A stretch of DNA of 62,795 nucleotides from contig JADGPS010000006.1 of assembly GCA_017882285.1 (NCBI GenBank), positions 1 to 62,795 on the forward strand, given 5' to 3'. Below, piece by piece: positions 9,071 to 19,104 of this stretch (position 1 is its first letter; the number at the start of each line of letters is the position of its first letter). The notes under the pieces were generated by a model. The model ran no database searches. It was not told the origin of the DNA and saw only the letters and a program-made list of their open reading frames with translations. A program made the position numbers and the translations under genes. This stretch comes from Paludibacter sp. (GTDB lineage: Bacteria; Bacteroidota; Bacteroidia; Bacteroidales; Paludibacteraceae).

Positions 9071-9906
9071 TATTAATTGCTGATGGCGGTTCAACAAAGA
9101 CCGATTGGTGTTTGATGGACAAAAATAAAAAGCATACACTGTTTTCAAGTGAATGTTTTAACCCCTATTATATTACAAGCAGCAATCTGATAAATTCTCT
9201 GACAGCCAGTTTACCGGCAGAGCTAGATCGTGAATCTATTAATGAAGTGCACTTCTATGGGGCTGGTTGCTCAGAAAATAAGTATGATTTTATGAGAAAA
9301 GCATTGGCTACTGTGTTTCCGTACGCTCAGATTACCATTGCGATGGATCTGCTGGCCGCTGCCCGCGCCCTTTTAGGCAGAAAAGAAGGATTTGCAGCAA
9401 TACTTGGCACGGGAACGAACAGTTGTATATATGACGGTAAAAAAATCGCCCAGAATATTGACTCCCTTGGTTTCATTCTTGGTGATGAAGGTAGCGGCGG
9501 ATATATAGGCAAGAAAGTGATTAACGACTATATTCGCGGATACATGCCTCCGGCTGTGAACGATCTTTTCTCTGAATATTCCAAAATGGATGCTGATCAA
9601 CTTATGAATCAAATCTATACGAAACCTTTGGCGAATAAGTTTTGTGCAGGCTTTTGCAAATTTGTCGGTGATAACCTCGACAAAGATGATTATTTTTATG
9701 AGATCGTACAAAGTTCTTTTCGTGCGTTGTTTAAAAATATAATCTGTCATTACCCGAATTATTTCGATTTCACTTTTAATTGTATAGGTTCAGTTGGTTT
9801 CCGCTTTCAGTCCATTCTCTCGGATGTTGCAAAAGAGTATGAAATGGATATGGGAAAGATTATTCGTTATCCCATGGAAGGATTAATCAATTACCATACA
9901 GAATGA
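9067..9906 (+). CDS. BadF/BadG-type N-acetyl amino-sugar kinase, probable MurNAc/GlcNAc kinase
   Basis: The start is 9067: ATG overlaps the murQ stop by four bases (ATGA) and gives MILIADGGSTKTDWCLMD, the phosphate-1 loop of the ASKHA fold. An upstream in-frame ATG at 9016 lies inside murQ and only adds a lysine-rich stub. Other signatures are GTGTNSCIYDG (phosphate 2) and GFILGDEGSGGYIG (substrate loop). Length 279 residues. The coupling to murQ implies phosphorylation of imported MurNAc to MurNAc-6-P, as for MurK of Clostridium and Tannerella, with GlcNAc as a second substrate. No PTS genes are visible, which fits a kinase-based route. Confidence 0.88.
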   Translation: MILIADGGSTKTDWCLMDKNKKHTLFSSECFNPYYITSSNLINSLTASLPAELDRESINEVHFYGAGCSENKYDFMRKALATVFPYAQITIAMDLLAAARALLGRKEGFAAILGTGTNSCIYDGKKIAQNIDSLGFILGDEGSGGYIGKKVINDYIRGYMPPAVNDLFSEYSKMDADQLMNQIYTKPLANKFCAGFCKFVGDNLDKDDYFYEIVQSSFRALFKNIICHYPNYFDFTFNCIGSVGFRFQSILSDVAKEYEMDMGKIIRYPMEGLINYHTE

Positions 9907-10011
9907 AATTACTCAATTTGTTTTGTATTATTAACCCTTTTTTCATAGCAATACGGATTTGAAATTACACTTTATTCTCATATAACTGTTCGCAAAAATA
10001 AGGTATTTAGT

Positions 10012-10364
10012 GACTCTATAACGTTTTGGATGGGTAGTTATATTTTTTTTTGTTTTTTTCTCCATAGGAGAATCCTGTGCATAACCCCCAGTGTAGCTTG
10101 CGGAACTGGGGGAAAGAAAATACTCAAATGAAAAACTCTGTAGGAGTTCACCAATACAAATACAGTTATATTGCTTATAATTTGATACATAAATAATAAT
10201 GATGTTCATTATTGGTCAACTCCTCCAGAGTTGATTGCCAGACTTCTTCATTCATCCCCCAAATAAATTTGGGGGTTATGCACAGAAAACTCTTACAGAG
10301 TTTAATACAAAAAATTGAATAAATATTATAAGGAAAAGTTTTACACACCCTATTCGTTATAGAG
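10012..10364. repeat. ~350-bp composite imperfect palindrome (REP/BIME-like doublet)
   Basis: This fills most of the 674-base gene-free stretch 9907-10580. Outer arms: CTCTATAACG at 10014-10023 against CGTTATAGAG at 10355-10364. Middle arms: CTGTGCATAACCCCCA at 10075-10090 against TGGGGGTTATGCACAG at 10270-10285, a perfect 16-bp match. Inner arms: AACTCTGTAGGAGTTCACC from 10134 against the complement ending with TATTGGTCAACTCCTCC at 10210. Each arm also folds alone: CCCCCAGT/ACTGGGGG (10085-10112), CCCCC/GGGGG around AAATAAATTT (10256-10275), AACTC/GAGTT (10134-10147) and AAACTC/GAGTTT (10287-10303). No transposase is in the window. The layout resembles REP elements mobilised in trans by RAYT transposases; this identity is inferred. 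Confidence 0.75.
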
Positions 10365-10425
10365 CCCAATTTTCTCATTAAATATAACACCCGATACTCA
10401 TTTATATTATTAGAGTCTGAATTTC

Positions 10426-10490
10426 TACGTTATTTGAGGAGAACTGTGCGCAATTTGTGTGAAAATAGAGTTATTTGTGTAATAACTTTG
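10426..10490 (+). promoter_or_regulatory. Shared upstream element, copy 1, with -7 box
   Basis: A block running from TACGTTATTTGA through GTGCGCAATTTGTGTG to AAAATAGAGTT (10426-10472) is followed by a Bacteroidota -7 box TAACTTTG at 10483-10490. The distance from block start to box is 57 bases, the same as in the copies at 19414 and 37116. It drives the double beta-helix gene, with a leader of about 85 bases. Confidence 0.7.
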
Positions 10491-10580
10491 TACATGAAAT
10501 ACTATATCTGATTATATTACTTCTATATTGGGGGTAAACAGATAACAAACCATTAAAAAAAACCTCTAAATTTAATAAAA

Positions 10581-13500
10581 ATGAAAACAAAAAAATTACT
10601 CTTTTTAGCAATGACCTTATTCGTAGGTCTTTTTGTATCTCAGGCTTATGCCGATGTTACAAAAACTGTTAATGGTGCAGGAGGTGCTGATTATTTAACT
10701 TTAAAAGCCGCTTTTGATGCCATTAATGCAGGAACCATTAGTACCGGAGTGATCACACTACAGATAACCGGTAGTACAATCGAGGCAGACTCCATTACAC
10801 TGAACGCCAATGGAGCAGTAAGTGGTGCCGTCTACAGTTCTGTAAATATTTACCCTACGGTTACAGGTCTTTCTATCAGCGGGAATCTTAGCAGCTCCCT
10901 GATAATGTTAAATGGTGCCGATCAGGTGACAATAGATGGACGAGTAAATGATGGAGTAAATCCAGTTGTTAATACAAGAGATTTGACCATCACCAATACA
11001 GGTGGATCAGATCTAACAAAAGCTTCTACAATCGTACTTACATCTAATGCCCAATACAATACAATAAAGTATTGCACCATTAAAGGATCTGGAACAGGTG
11101 GTGCTGCAGGTAGTGGCAAGGGAACAATTGCTTTTACAACATCATCTGTAACTACTGGTAATGGAAATAATATCATCAGTAACAACTTAATTACCAATGC
11201 AAATAATGCCAAAAGACCTACTAATTCAATTTACTCGCTAGGATCAACAGGTTTTCCAAACACTAATAACACTATTACAGACAATGTATTTGCAGATTTT
11301 GCTAGTCCTTCGGCTGCTACAAACGCTATATATCTTAGTGCCCTTAATAGTGCATGGACCATTTCGGGGAATAGTTTTTACGAATCTACCACATATGCAC
11401 CCACTGCTGGTTTCGCAATTATAGCAATAAATGTTTTAGGAGGATCAGGCTACACGGTTAACAATAACTTCATAGGTGGATCAGCAGTACAGTGTGGTGG
11501 TACTACTGCCTGGACAAAAACATCTGCTACAGCTAATGCATTTATGGGTATTTCTTTAACTTTAACAGCCGGAGGGACAGCCAGCGAAGTTCAGGGCAAT
11601 ACCATCAAAAACTTTGCCTGGAATAATTCCGCAGCAGCTTACTGGACTGGAATTAATATCGCTGCTGGTAACGCGAATATTGGCACTACTGCCGGCAATA
11701 TGATTGGAGCAAGTACCGGAACAGGATCAATTACCTTTAATTATACAGGTACAGGTTCGCTTGCGGCTGTGAATGGAATTGCAATCCCAGGTACAGGAAC
11801 TGTCAATATGCAAAACAATACCATTGGTTCCATTACAACGACCAATGCTACTGCCACGTTATCAGCTAGTATAAATGGGGTAAATATTACCGGTGCAGCA
11901 GGAACAGTAACTTTCAGCAACAATACAATTAATAATCTATATGCCAACTCTACCAGTACAACGGCAGCACAAACCATTTTTGGAATTAATAATTCTCCAA
12001 ACAATACTGTCACCATAGACCATAATACGATAACCAATCTGATCAATGCAACTACCAATGCTACTGTTACAGTAGCAAGTACTGTCTCTGGTATTAAATC
12101 TGCAAATGGTGCGTTAACTGTAACCAACAATACTATTCACGATTTAACTATTGCCTGTGCCAATACCAAAGCGCCCTCTTCCGTTGCAAACGCTCTGTGT
12201 GGTATCATGCTTTATGGTGCTAATGGCGTTAGAACCGTAAGCGGAAATACCATTTATAATTTATATGATTCATACCCTTCGTTTGCAGGCTTTATTAATG
12301 GGATAAGTTTTTTCGGTACTGCTCCAGGTAACCATGTGGTTGATCATAATTTTATTTATAACTTAGGGGTAACAGGGACTACTACTGATGCTGCTGCTAC
12401 TGTGTATGGCATAATTGGCGGAACAAGCACTGATCCTACCACTATTAACACCTTCTCCAACAATGTCATTACCTTAGGTGGAAATACCGCCACTACTCTT
12501 CAGGGCATTAACGAAGGGGCAACAAATGCAGTTGGAACTAATAATTTTTATTTTAACACGGTGTATATTGGAGGTAGTCCTACTTCGGGTACCAATAAAT
12601 CGTACTGTTTATATAGTGTCATATACACCAACACACGGAATTTCAGGAATAATATTTTCGTGAATGCGCGTTCGAATGGAGGAACTGCTACCGGAAAACA
12701 TTATGCTGCTTACTTTAACTATTTAGTTACTGATTTATTAACGCTGGGTTATAACGATTATTTTGTTTCAGGAACCGGTGGTGTGTTAGGTTATTACAAT
12801 GCAGCTGATGTAACTGCATTACCACTTATAACGGGGCTTGACGCATCAAGCTTGGCTATTGATCCTGTCTTTTCAAATGCAGGAGGAACAACAGCAGTAA
12901 GCTATTATACTTCCGCTACCTTGCCGGCTGTTACCGGTACAGGTATTACTACCGATTATCTTGGTTTTACCAGACCGGTTACTCCTAAAATGGGTGCTTT
13001 AGAGAATGCCGATAAAACAAAAACTGTTGGCGGTACAGGTGCCGATTATGCAACTTTAAAAGCCGCTTTTAATGACATTAATAACGGAATCATTGGTACC
13101 GGAGTGATTACACTGCAGATAACCGGTAATACTATCGAGACAGTTTCTGACACATTGAACGCAAATGGAGTAGGAAGTGCCGCCTATAGTTCAGTAAATA
13201 TTTACCCCACGGTTACAGGTCTTTCTATCAGCGGGGATCTTAGCAGTTCCCTTATAATGTTAAATGGTGCCGATTATGTGACTATAGATGGGCGATTGCA
13301 TGCTACAGACGGAAGTCTGGCAGGTACGACCAGGGATTTAACCATTACCAATACTGGTGGCGCAACATTAACAACTGCTTCTACAATCACATTAGCCTCT
13401 AATGCTCAAAACAATACAATAAAGTATTGCACCATTAAAGGATCTGGAACAGGTGTTGCAACTAGTGGCAAGGGAACAATTGCTTTTACAACAGCAGACG

Positions 13501-16001
13501 CTGTTACTGGTAATGGAAATAATACCATCAGTAACAACTTAATTACTAATGCAGATAATGCCAAAAGACCTACTCATTCAATTAACTCGCTGGGATCAAC
13601 AGGGTTTCCAAACACTAATAACACTATTAAAGACAATGAATTTGCAGATTTTACTTGTCTTTCGGCTGCTACAAACGCTATATATCTTAGTGCCTTAAAT
13701 AGTGCATGGACCATTTCGGGGAATAGTTTTTACGAATCTGCAGCATATACACCCGCTGCTGTTTTCGCAATTATAGCAATAAATGTTTTAGGAGGAACCG
13801 ACTATACTATCACCAATAATTATATAGGCGGATCAGCGGCACAGTGTGGAGGAAATGCCTGGACAAAAAATGCCGGAACTGCTGCTAACAATCAATTTAC
13901 AGGTATTGCATTGACTTTAACAGCAGGAGAACCAGCAAGTAATGTTCAGGGTAATACTATCAAAAACTTTAACTGGAGTAATTCCACAGCAGCTATCTGG
14001 ACTGGAATTAATATCGCTGCTGGAAACGTGAATGTCGGCACTACTACCGGTAATACGATAGGAGCAAATGATGGAACGACAGGATCCATAACCTATAAAG
14101 CAGGAGTTACCGCTGGTTATTTGAATGGGTTTTCAATCCAAAGTCCGGGAACCATTAATATGCTAAAAAATACTATTGGTTCTATTACGGCGGACAATGC
14201 AGCATCAACGCCAGGAGCAACTAGCATTTATGCGGTAAATATTAGTGCCGCAGTCACTGGGACAGTTACTTTTAATAATAATACGATTAACAATATCAAT
14301 GCCAGCTCTCCCAGTACAGGGGCAGCCCAAGTCGTTAATGGAATTGTTTATAATGCAAACGGTAATATTACCATCAGCGGTAATACGATTGCCAATCTGA
14401 ATAATGCAACTACCAATCCTACTGCTGCTACAGTAGGGACTTTGGCTGCTATTAAAGTTGTAAATGGGACGTATGCCATAACAAATAATATTATTCACGA
14501 TTTAACTATTGCAAGTGCCAATACCGGGGCACCCGTTAACAACTCGCTGACCGGTATTATGCTTTACGGTAGCACTACCCCACTTACTGGTAATACTAAT
14601 GTAAGAACCGTAACCGGAAATACCATTTATAATTTATATAATACATACTCTTCGTTTGCAGGCTATATTTGCGGGATAATTTTTTATGGTTTTACAAATG
14701 GCAATGTGATTGACCATAATTTTATTTATAACTTGGGGGTAACAGGGACAGTAGGGGGGAATACTCTTGCCACAACAGCTAAAGTGTATGGCATAAGGGC
14801 AAGCGGATATGCCGGTGCCACTACCACCTACTCCAATAATATCATTACCTTAGGCGGAAATACTGCCACCACTATAAATGGTATTAACGAATCAGGGGCA
14901 GCCACCGTCAATAATAATTTTTATTTTAATACAATATATATTGGAGGCAGTTTGGCTTCGGGAGTTGCCAATCAATCATTCTGTTTGAATAGCGCAGCAG
15001 CTACCAATGCACGTGATTTCAGGAATAATATTTTCGTTAATACACGTTCAACAACCGACGGAATCGCCAATCTGCATTACGCTGTTTGTTTTGCCGTTAC
15101 CGGAGGAACACTGACTCTTGATAATAACGATTATTATGTAAACGGTACTGGTGGTGTGTTAGGAAATTATGGAGGTGGTACTACTGCTACACCATCCTAC
15201 AATTTATTAACCTTAGCCGACTGGCAAAATGCTTCAGGTACTCCTCCCGGACCCGGACAAGATGTCAACAGTTTAGCTGTCGATCCTTTATTTTCAACTG
15301 CAGGGGGAACAACAGCAGTAAACTATTATACTTCCGCTACCTTGCCTGCTGTTACCGGTACAGGTATTACTACCGATTATCTTGGTTTTACCAGACCGAA
15401 TACTCCTAAAATGGGCGCTTTAGAGAATACTATAATATTATCAGCCTCTGCAACTACATTAACCGGATTGGATTATAATCTTCATTATGGTACAGGTCCA
15501 TCTGCAGAGCAGTCATTTACAGTAAGTGGATCTTCTCTTGCAAATAATGTAACCGTAACTCCTCCTGCCGACTATGAAATCTCATTAACTTCCGGTTCCG
15601 GTTATCAGGCAACTGCACTCACACTCACTCCAGTCAGTGGAACACTTGCTTCGACGACTATCTATGTACGACTTAAAGCAGGATTGACTGTTGCTACTTA
15701 TACTGAGGATATTAGTATAACATCCAGCGGTGCCACTCTTCAAACTGTTACATTGAACGGAATAGTTACGGATATTGCTACAGCCTTGTCTGATGTAAGT
15801 ACAAACCTTAAAGTTAGTACAGTCAATGGCTATCTGAAAGTAACGGGAGTGAAAGCAGGAGATCTTATTGAAGTTTACAATGGATTAGGTCAAAAAATCA
15901 AAATGATAAATGCAACAGATGTTGATAATAACATTGACGTCAATGCTAAAGGCGTTTTGGTTGTAAAAGTAGGTTCAAAAGCAACTAAGGTTATTTTGTA
16001 A
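10581..16001 (+). CDS. Giant double beta-helix protein with T9SS sorting tail
   Basis: 1806 residues. Signal peptide at 1-24 (LFVGLFVSQAYA). Two tandem units of about 790-800 residues follow (24-810 and 811-1612). Each opens with an ADY-TLKAAF-NTGVITLQITG motif, continues as Asn/Thr-rich rungs (NTITN, GNTI, NNNFYFNT) typical of right-handed parallel beta-helices, and closes with TTDYLGFTRPxTPKMGALEN, resembling the end motif of other Bacteroidota beta-helix proteins. Residues 1616-1725 form an Ig-like module (YEISLTSGSGYQ). The last ~75 residues end in KGVLVVKVGSKATKVIL, a type A T9SS tail. It is probably exported to the cell surface or medium as an adhesin or glycan-binding/lyase-like protein; no catalytic residues can be assigned. 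Confidence 0.85.
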   Translation: MKTKKLLFLAMTLFVGLFVSQAYADVTKTVNGAGGADYLTLKAAFDAINAGTISTGVITLQITGSTIEADSITLNANGAVSGAVYSSVNIYPTVTGLSISGNLSSSLIMLNGADQVTIDGRVNDGVNPVVNTRDLTITNTGGSDLTKASTIVLTSNAQYNTIKYCTIKGSGTGGAAGSGKGTIAFTTSSVTTGNGNNIISNNLITNANNAKRPTNSIYSLGSTGFPNTNNTITDNVFADFASPSAATNAIYLSALNSAWTISGNSFYESTTYAPTAGFAIIAINVLGGSGYTVNNNFIGGSAVQCGGTTAWTKTSATANAFMGISLTLTAGGTASEVQGNTIKNFAWNNSAAAYWTGINIAAGNANIGTTAGNMIGASTGTGSITFNYTGTGSLAAVNGIAIPGTGTVNMQNNTIGSITTTNATATLSASINGVNITGAAGTVTFSNNTINNLYANSTSTTAAQTIFGINNSPNNTVTIDHNTITNLINATTNATVTVASTVSGIKSANGALTVTNNTIHDLTIACANTKAPSSVANALCGIMLYGANGVRTVSGNTIYNLYDSYPSFAGFINGISFFGTAPGNHVVDHNFIYNLGVTGTTTDAAATVYGIIGGTSTDPTTINTFSNNVITLGGNTATTLQGINEGATNAVGTNNFYFNTVYIGGSPTSGTNKSYCLYSVIYTNTRNFRNNIFVNARSNGGTATGKHYAAYFNYLVTDLLTLGYNDYFVSGTGGVLGYYNAADVTALPLITGLDASSLAIDPVFSNAGGTTAVSYYTSATLPAVTGTGITTDYLGFTRPVTPKMGALENADKTKTVGGTGADYATLKAAFNDINNGIIGTGVITLQITGNTIETVSDTLNANGVGSAAYSSVNIYPTVTGLSISGDLSSSLIMLNGADYVTIDGRLHATDGSLAGTTRDLTITNTGGATLTTASTITLASNAQNNTIKYCTIKGSGTGVATSGKGTIAFTTADAVTGNGNNTISNNLITNADNAKRPTHSINSLGSTGFPNTNNTIKDNEFADFTCLSAATNAIYLSALNSAWTISGNSFYESAAYTPAAVFAIIAINVLGGTDYTITNNYIGGSAAQCGGNAWTKNAGTAANNQFTGIALTLTAGEPASNVQGNTIKNFNWSNSTAAIWTGINIAAGNVNVGTTTGNTIGANDGTTGSITYKAGVTAGYLNGFSIQSPGTINMLKNTIGSITADNAASTPGATSIYAVNISAAVTGTVTFNNNTINNINASSPSTGAAQVVNGIVYNANGNITISGNTIANLNNATTNPTAATVGTLAAIKVVNGTYAITNNIIHDLTIASANTGAPVNNSLTGIMLYGSTTPLTGNTNVRTVTGNTIYNLYNTYSSFAGYICGIIFYGFTNGNVIDHNFIYNLGVTGTVGGNTLATTAKVYGIRASGYAGATTTYSNNIITLGGNTATTINGINESGAATVNNNFYFNTIYIGGSLASGVANQSFCLNSAAATNARDFRNNIFVNTRSTTDGIANLHYAVCFAVTGGTLTLDNNDYYVNGTGGVLGNYGGGTTATPSYNLLTLADWQNASGTPPGPGQDVNSLAVDPLFSTAGGTTAVNYYTSATLPAVTGTGITTDYLGFTRPNTPKMGALENTIILSASATTLTGLDYNLHYGTGPSAEQSFTVSGSSLANNVTVTPPADYEISLTSGSGYQATALTLTPVSGTLASTTIYVRLKAGLTVATYTEDISITSSGATLQTVTLNGIVTDIATALSDVSTNLKVSTVNGYLKVTGVKAGDLIEVYNGLGQKIKMINATDVDNNIDVNAKGVLVVKVGSKATKVIL
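10644..15430 (+). repeat. Two tandem ~2.4-kb coding repeats inside the beta-helix gene
   Basis: Bases 10644-13010 and 13011-15430 encode the two beta-helix units. Long stretches are near-identical, for example around 11330-11390 against 13670-13730 (ACAAACGCTATATATCTTAG shared), and the unit ends at 12900-13000 against 15310-15420. The neighbouring gene at 16310 carries a third unit of the same kind. Confidence 0.85.
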
Positions 16002-16044
16002 TAAAGCCTGTCAAGACTCTGGTCAATTGGGTTTTTCAAAAGTT

Positions 16045-16078
16045 CAACTGTCTTTCCCTTTATCCGGAAAGACAGTTG
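16045..16078 (+). terminator. Hairpin terminator after the double beta-helix gene
   Basis: CAACTGTCTTTCC (16045-16057) pairs perfectly with GGAAAGACAGTTG (16066-16078), with an 8-base loop followed by TTCTG. The T run is short, but the related hairpin after the next gene keeps the fold with a compensating base pair. Confidence 0.65.
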
Positions 16079-16309
16079 TTCTGCTCAAATTTCAACACCA
16101 CATGTAAATAATGAATGGTGATAAACAACAGAACAAAAATGGCACTTATTTAAATGATTTTTTAATCCCATGTAATTTGACTGTTTTCACTATCGTATAT
16201 TGATTTGTAAAATAATTTTGTTGCTTAATAACTGATTAAATAATTAATACTATTTTTACTTTAAATAAACAGATAATAAACCATTGCAAAACCTCTAAAT
16301 TTAATTAAA
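16079..16309 (+). promoter_or_regulatory. Upstream region of the second beta-helix gene, possible -7 box
   Basis: TAATTTTG at 16213-16220 fits TAnnTTTG and would give a leader of about 90 bases; no good -33 box is seen. The last ~40 bases (AAACAGATAATAAACC through CCTCTAAATTTAAT) copy the leader of the gene at 10581. The shared GTGCGCAATTTGTGTG block is absent here. Confidence 0.35.
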
Positions 16310-19009
16310 ATGAAAACAAAAAAAATACTCTTTTTAGCGATGACCTTATTCGTAGGTCTTTTCACATCGCAGGCTTATGCCGATATTACCATAACTGTTG
16401 GTGGTGTAGGTGCCAATTATGCAACTTTAAAAGCCGCTTTCGATGACATTAATGCCGGAATCATTAATACCGGAGTGATTACCCTGCAGATAACCGGTAA
16501 TACTTACGAGCTAGACATAGCTACACTGAACGCCAACGGAGCAGGAAGTGCCAACGGAGTAGGAAGTGCTCTCTATAGCTATGTAAAAATTTACCCCACA
16601 GTTACAGGTCTCTCTATTAGCGGAAATCTTAGTAGCTCCCTGATAACTTTGAATGGTGCCGATAATGTGATCCTAGATGGACGGGTGCATGCTACAAACG
16701 GAAGTCTAACAGGTACGACTAGAGATTTGACCATCACCAATTCAGGTGGTACAGATCTAACCGCAGCTTATACAATTATATTAGCCTCTAATGCTCAACA
16801 CAATACAATAGAGTATTGCACCATTAAAGGATCTGGAACAAGTAGTGGCAAGGGGACAATAGCTTTTACAACATCATCATCAGACGATAATGGTAATGGG
16901 CTCAATACCATCAGCAACAACTTAATTACCAGTGCAGATACAAGACCTTACAATTCTATTTATTCAGGTGGTGGATCAGGTGTTCCAAACACCGGAAACA
17001 CTATCAGCAACAATGAATTTGCAGATTTTATGATGCCAGCAAGTATTTCAGCCGGCATATATCTTGATGGTGTATACAATACCGCTTGGATCATTTCCGG
17101 AAATAGTTTTTACGAATCTGCCCTTTTTACCACTACTGCCGCAAATTCATTTTGTGTAATACAAATAAAAGGAGGAACCGGCTATACTATCACCGGTAAT
17201 TATATAGGTGGAAGTTCTGCTTTGTGTGGAGGAAGCCCTTGGGTAAAAACAGGTAGCAATAACGTATTTATAGGTATTGCTTTGACTTTAACAGCCGGAG
17301 AGCCAGCCAGCGAAGTTCAAGGCAATATCATCCAAAACTTTGACTGGAGTAATTCAGGAACAGGTGCCTGGACAGGCATTAATATCGCGGCTGGTAATGT
17401 GAATAATACCGGCAATACGATTGGAGCTAACGATGGAACAACAGAATCCATTATCTATACAGCCGGAGCTACCGGTGGAGGTTTGAATGGATTTTCAATA
17501 CAAAGTTCATCAGCTACAGGAATTATCAATATGCAAAACAATACCATTGGTTCCATTACGGCGGGCAATGCTAGTGCAAACGCTACTAACATTTATGGGG
17601 TAAATATTAGCTCCGCAGTCACTGGGACAGTTACTTTTAACAACAATATAATTAATAATATAACTGCCAGCTCTCCCAGTACAGGGGCAGCACAATCCAT
17701 TAATGGAATTATTTATAATGCAAACGGTAATATTACCATAAGCGGTAATACGATAGCCAATCTGAACAATGCAACTACCAATACTGGTACAGTAGGCTAT
17801 TTGGTTGCTATTAAAGTTGTAAATGGAACGTATGCCATAACCAACAATATTATTCACGATTTAACTATTGCCAATGCTAATACCTCTACACCGGTTTCAA
17901 ACTCACTGTCCGGTATTATGCTTTACGGTAGCACTGCCGGTATTAATGGTAATACTAATGTAAGAACCGTAACCGGAAATACCATTTATAATTTATATAA
18001 TACCTACCCTTCGTTTGCAGGCTATATTTGCGGGATAATTTTTTATGGTGTTACAAATGGCAATGTGATTGACCATAATTTTATTTATAACTTGGGGGTA
18101 ACAGGGACTACCGGGACTACTCTTGCCACAACAGCTAAAGTGTATGGCATAAGGGCAACCGGATATGGCGGTAGTACCACCTACTCCAACAATATCATTG
18201 CCTTAGGCGGAAATACCGCCACCATTATTCATGGTATTAACGAATCAGTGACAGCCACCGTTAATAATAATTTCTATTTTAACACGGTGTATATTGGAGG
18301 CAGTTTGGCTTCGGGAGTTGTCAATAAATCGTACTGTTTAAATAGTACCGCAGCCACCAATGCACGTAATTTCAGGAATAATATCTTCGTGAATACACGT
18401 TCAACCACAAGTGGCGGAGACAGTTTGCATTACGCTGTTTGTCTTGCTGTTACCGGAGGAACGCTGACTCTTGATAATAACGATTATTATGTTAGCGGTA
18501 CAGGTGGTGTGTTAGGAAATTATGGTGGTGGTCCTACTGCTATATCATCCTTTAATTTATCAACCTTAGCTGCCTGGCAAAATGCTTCGGGTACCCCTGC
18601 CGGACCCGGACAAGATGCAAACAGTTTAGCTATTAATCCTACCTTTGCAACTGCAGGGGGAACCTTAGCTATTGATTATAAGCCATCTCCAACTGTTGCT
18701 TTACCTGGTATTGCCGGTACCGGTATTACTACCGATTATCTTGGTTCTACCAGACCGGATACTCCTAAAATGGGTGCTTTTGAAACATTAACATCTGAAT
18801 TAAAAAATGTTGAGATAACAAACGCTATCATCATTCGCAATGCTTCAGGTATTATAGTTCCGTTAAATGGTGAATCAACGATTGAGCTTTATAATGTTAA
18901 TGGTTCGTTGATCGAAAAAACGAAAGCCAACGGAACATATTCTCACAATTTGAATAACGGTATGTACATTATCTGTATCAATGGAAAAGCCTCCAGGTTT
19001 ATTAAATAA
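16310..19009 (+). CDS. Single-unit beta-helix protein with T9SS sorting tail
   Basis: 899 residues and a paralogue of the preceding gene. The signal peptide (1-24, LFVGLFTSQAYA) is almost identical. One beta-helix unit of about 800 residues ends in TTDYLGSTRPDTPKMGAFE. It lacks the Ig-like module. The C-terminal ~65 residues (IELYNVNGSLIEKTKANG to MYIICINGKASRFIK) are a type A T9SS tail. The leader, signal peptide and 3' hairpin are all copies of those around the 10581 gene, so the whole transcription unit was duplicated. Its C-terminal half is closer to unit 2 of the neighbour than the neighbour's own unit 1 is. Likely surface-exposed; function unknown. Confidence 0.85.
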   Translation: MKTKKILFLAMTLFVGLFTSQAYADITITVGGVGANYATLKAAFDDINAGIINTGVITLQITGNTYELDIATLNANGAGSANGVGSALYSYVKIYPTVTGLSISGNLSSSLITLNGADNVILDGRVHATNGSLTGTTRDLTITNSGGTDLTAAYTIILASNAQHNTIEYCTIKGSGTSSGKGTIAFTTSSSDDNGNGLNTISNNLITSADTRPYNSIYSGGGSGVPNTGNTISNNEFADFMMPASISAGIYLDGVYNTAWIISGNSFYESALFTTTAANSFCVIQIKGGTGYTITGNYIGGSSALCGGSPWVKTGSNNVFIGIALTLTAGEPASEVQGNIIQNFDWSNSGTGAWTGINIAAGNVNNTGNTIGANDGTTESIIYTAGATGGGLNGFSIQSSSATGIINMQNNTIGSITAGNASANATNIYGVNISSAVTGTVTFNNNIINNITASSPSTGAAQSINGIIYNANGNITISGNTIANLNNATTNTGTVGYLVAIKVVNGTYAITNNIIHDLTIANANTSTPVSNSLSGIMLYGSTAGINGNTNVRTVTGNTIYNLYNTYPSFAGYICGIIFYGVTNGNVIDHNFIYNLGVTGTTGTTLATTAKVYGIRATGYGGSTTYSNNIIALGGNTATIIHGINESVTATVNNNFYFNTVYIGGSLASGVVNKSYCLNSTAATNARNFRNNIFVNTRSTTSGGDSLHYAVCLAVTGGTLTLDNNDYYVSGTGGVLGNYGGGPTAISSFNLSTLAAWQNASGTPAGPGQDANSLAINPTFATAGGTLAIDYKPSPTVALPGIAGTGITTDYLGSTRPDTPKMGAFETLTSELKNVEITNAIIIRNASGIIVPLNGESTIELYNVNGSLIEKTKANGTYSHNLNNGMYIICINGKASRFIK

Positions 19010-19104
19010 AAATTTGAGCTAACCTGAGCATCCACAGTATTATCGATTTCAAAAATCTGATAACACGTTGGAAAGATGATTTGTTAATGGAGTTTTATAT
19101 GATT

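Noticed and set aside
10922-12130. Minus-strand open frames across the beta-helix gene
   Set aside because: They arise from the Asn/Thr-rich repeated codons of the plus-strand gene and show no signal, domain or start context of their own.
11200-18500. Possible CRISPR or short tandem-repeat array suggested by recurring AATACCATT-like words
   Set aside because: The repeats are irregular, in coding frame and explained by beta-helix rungs; there are no constant repeats with unique spacers.
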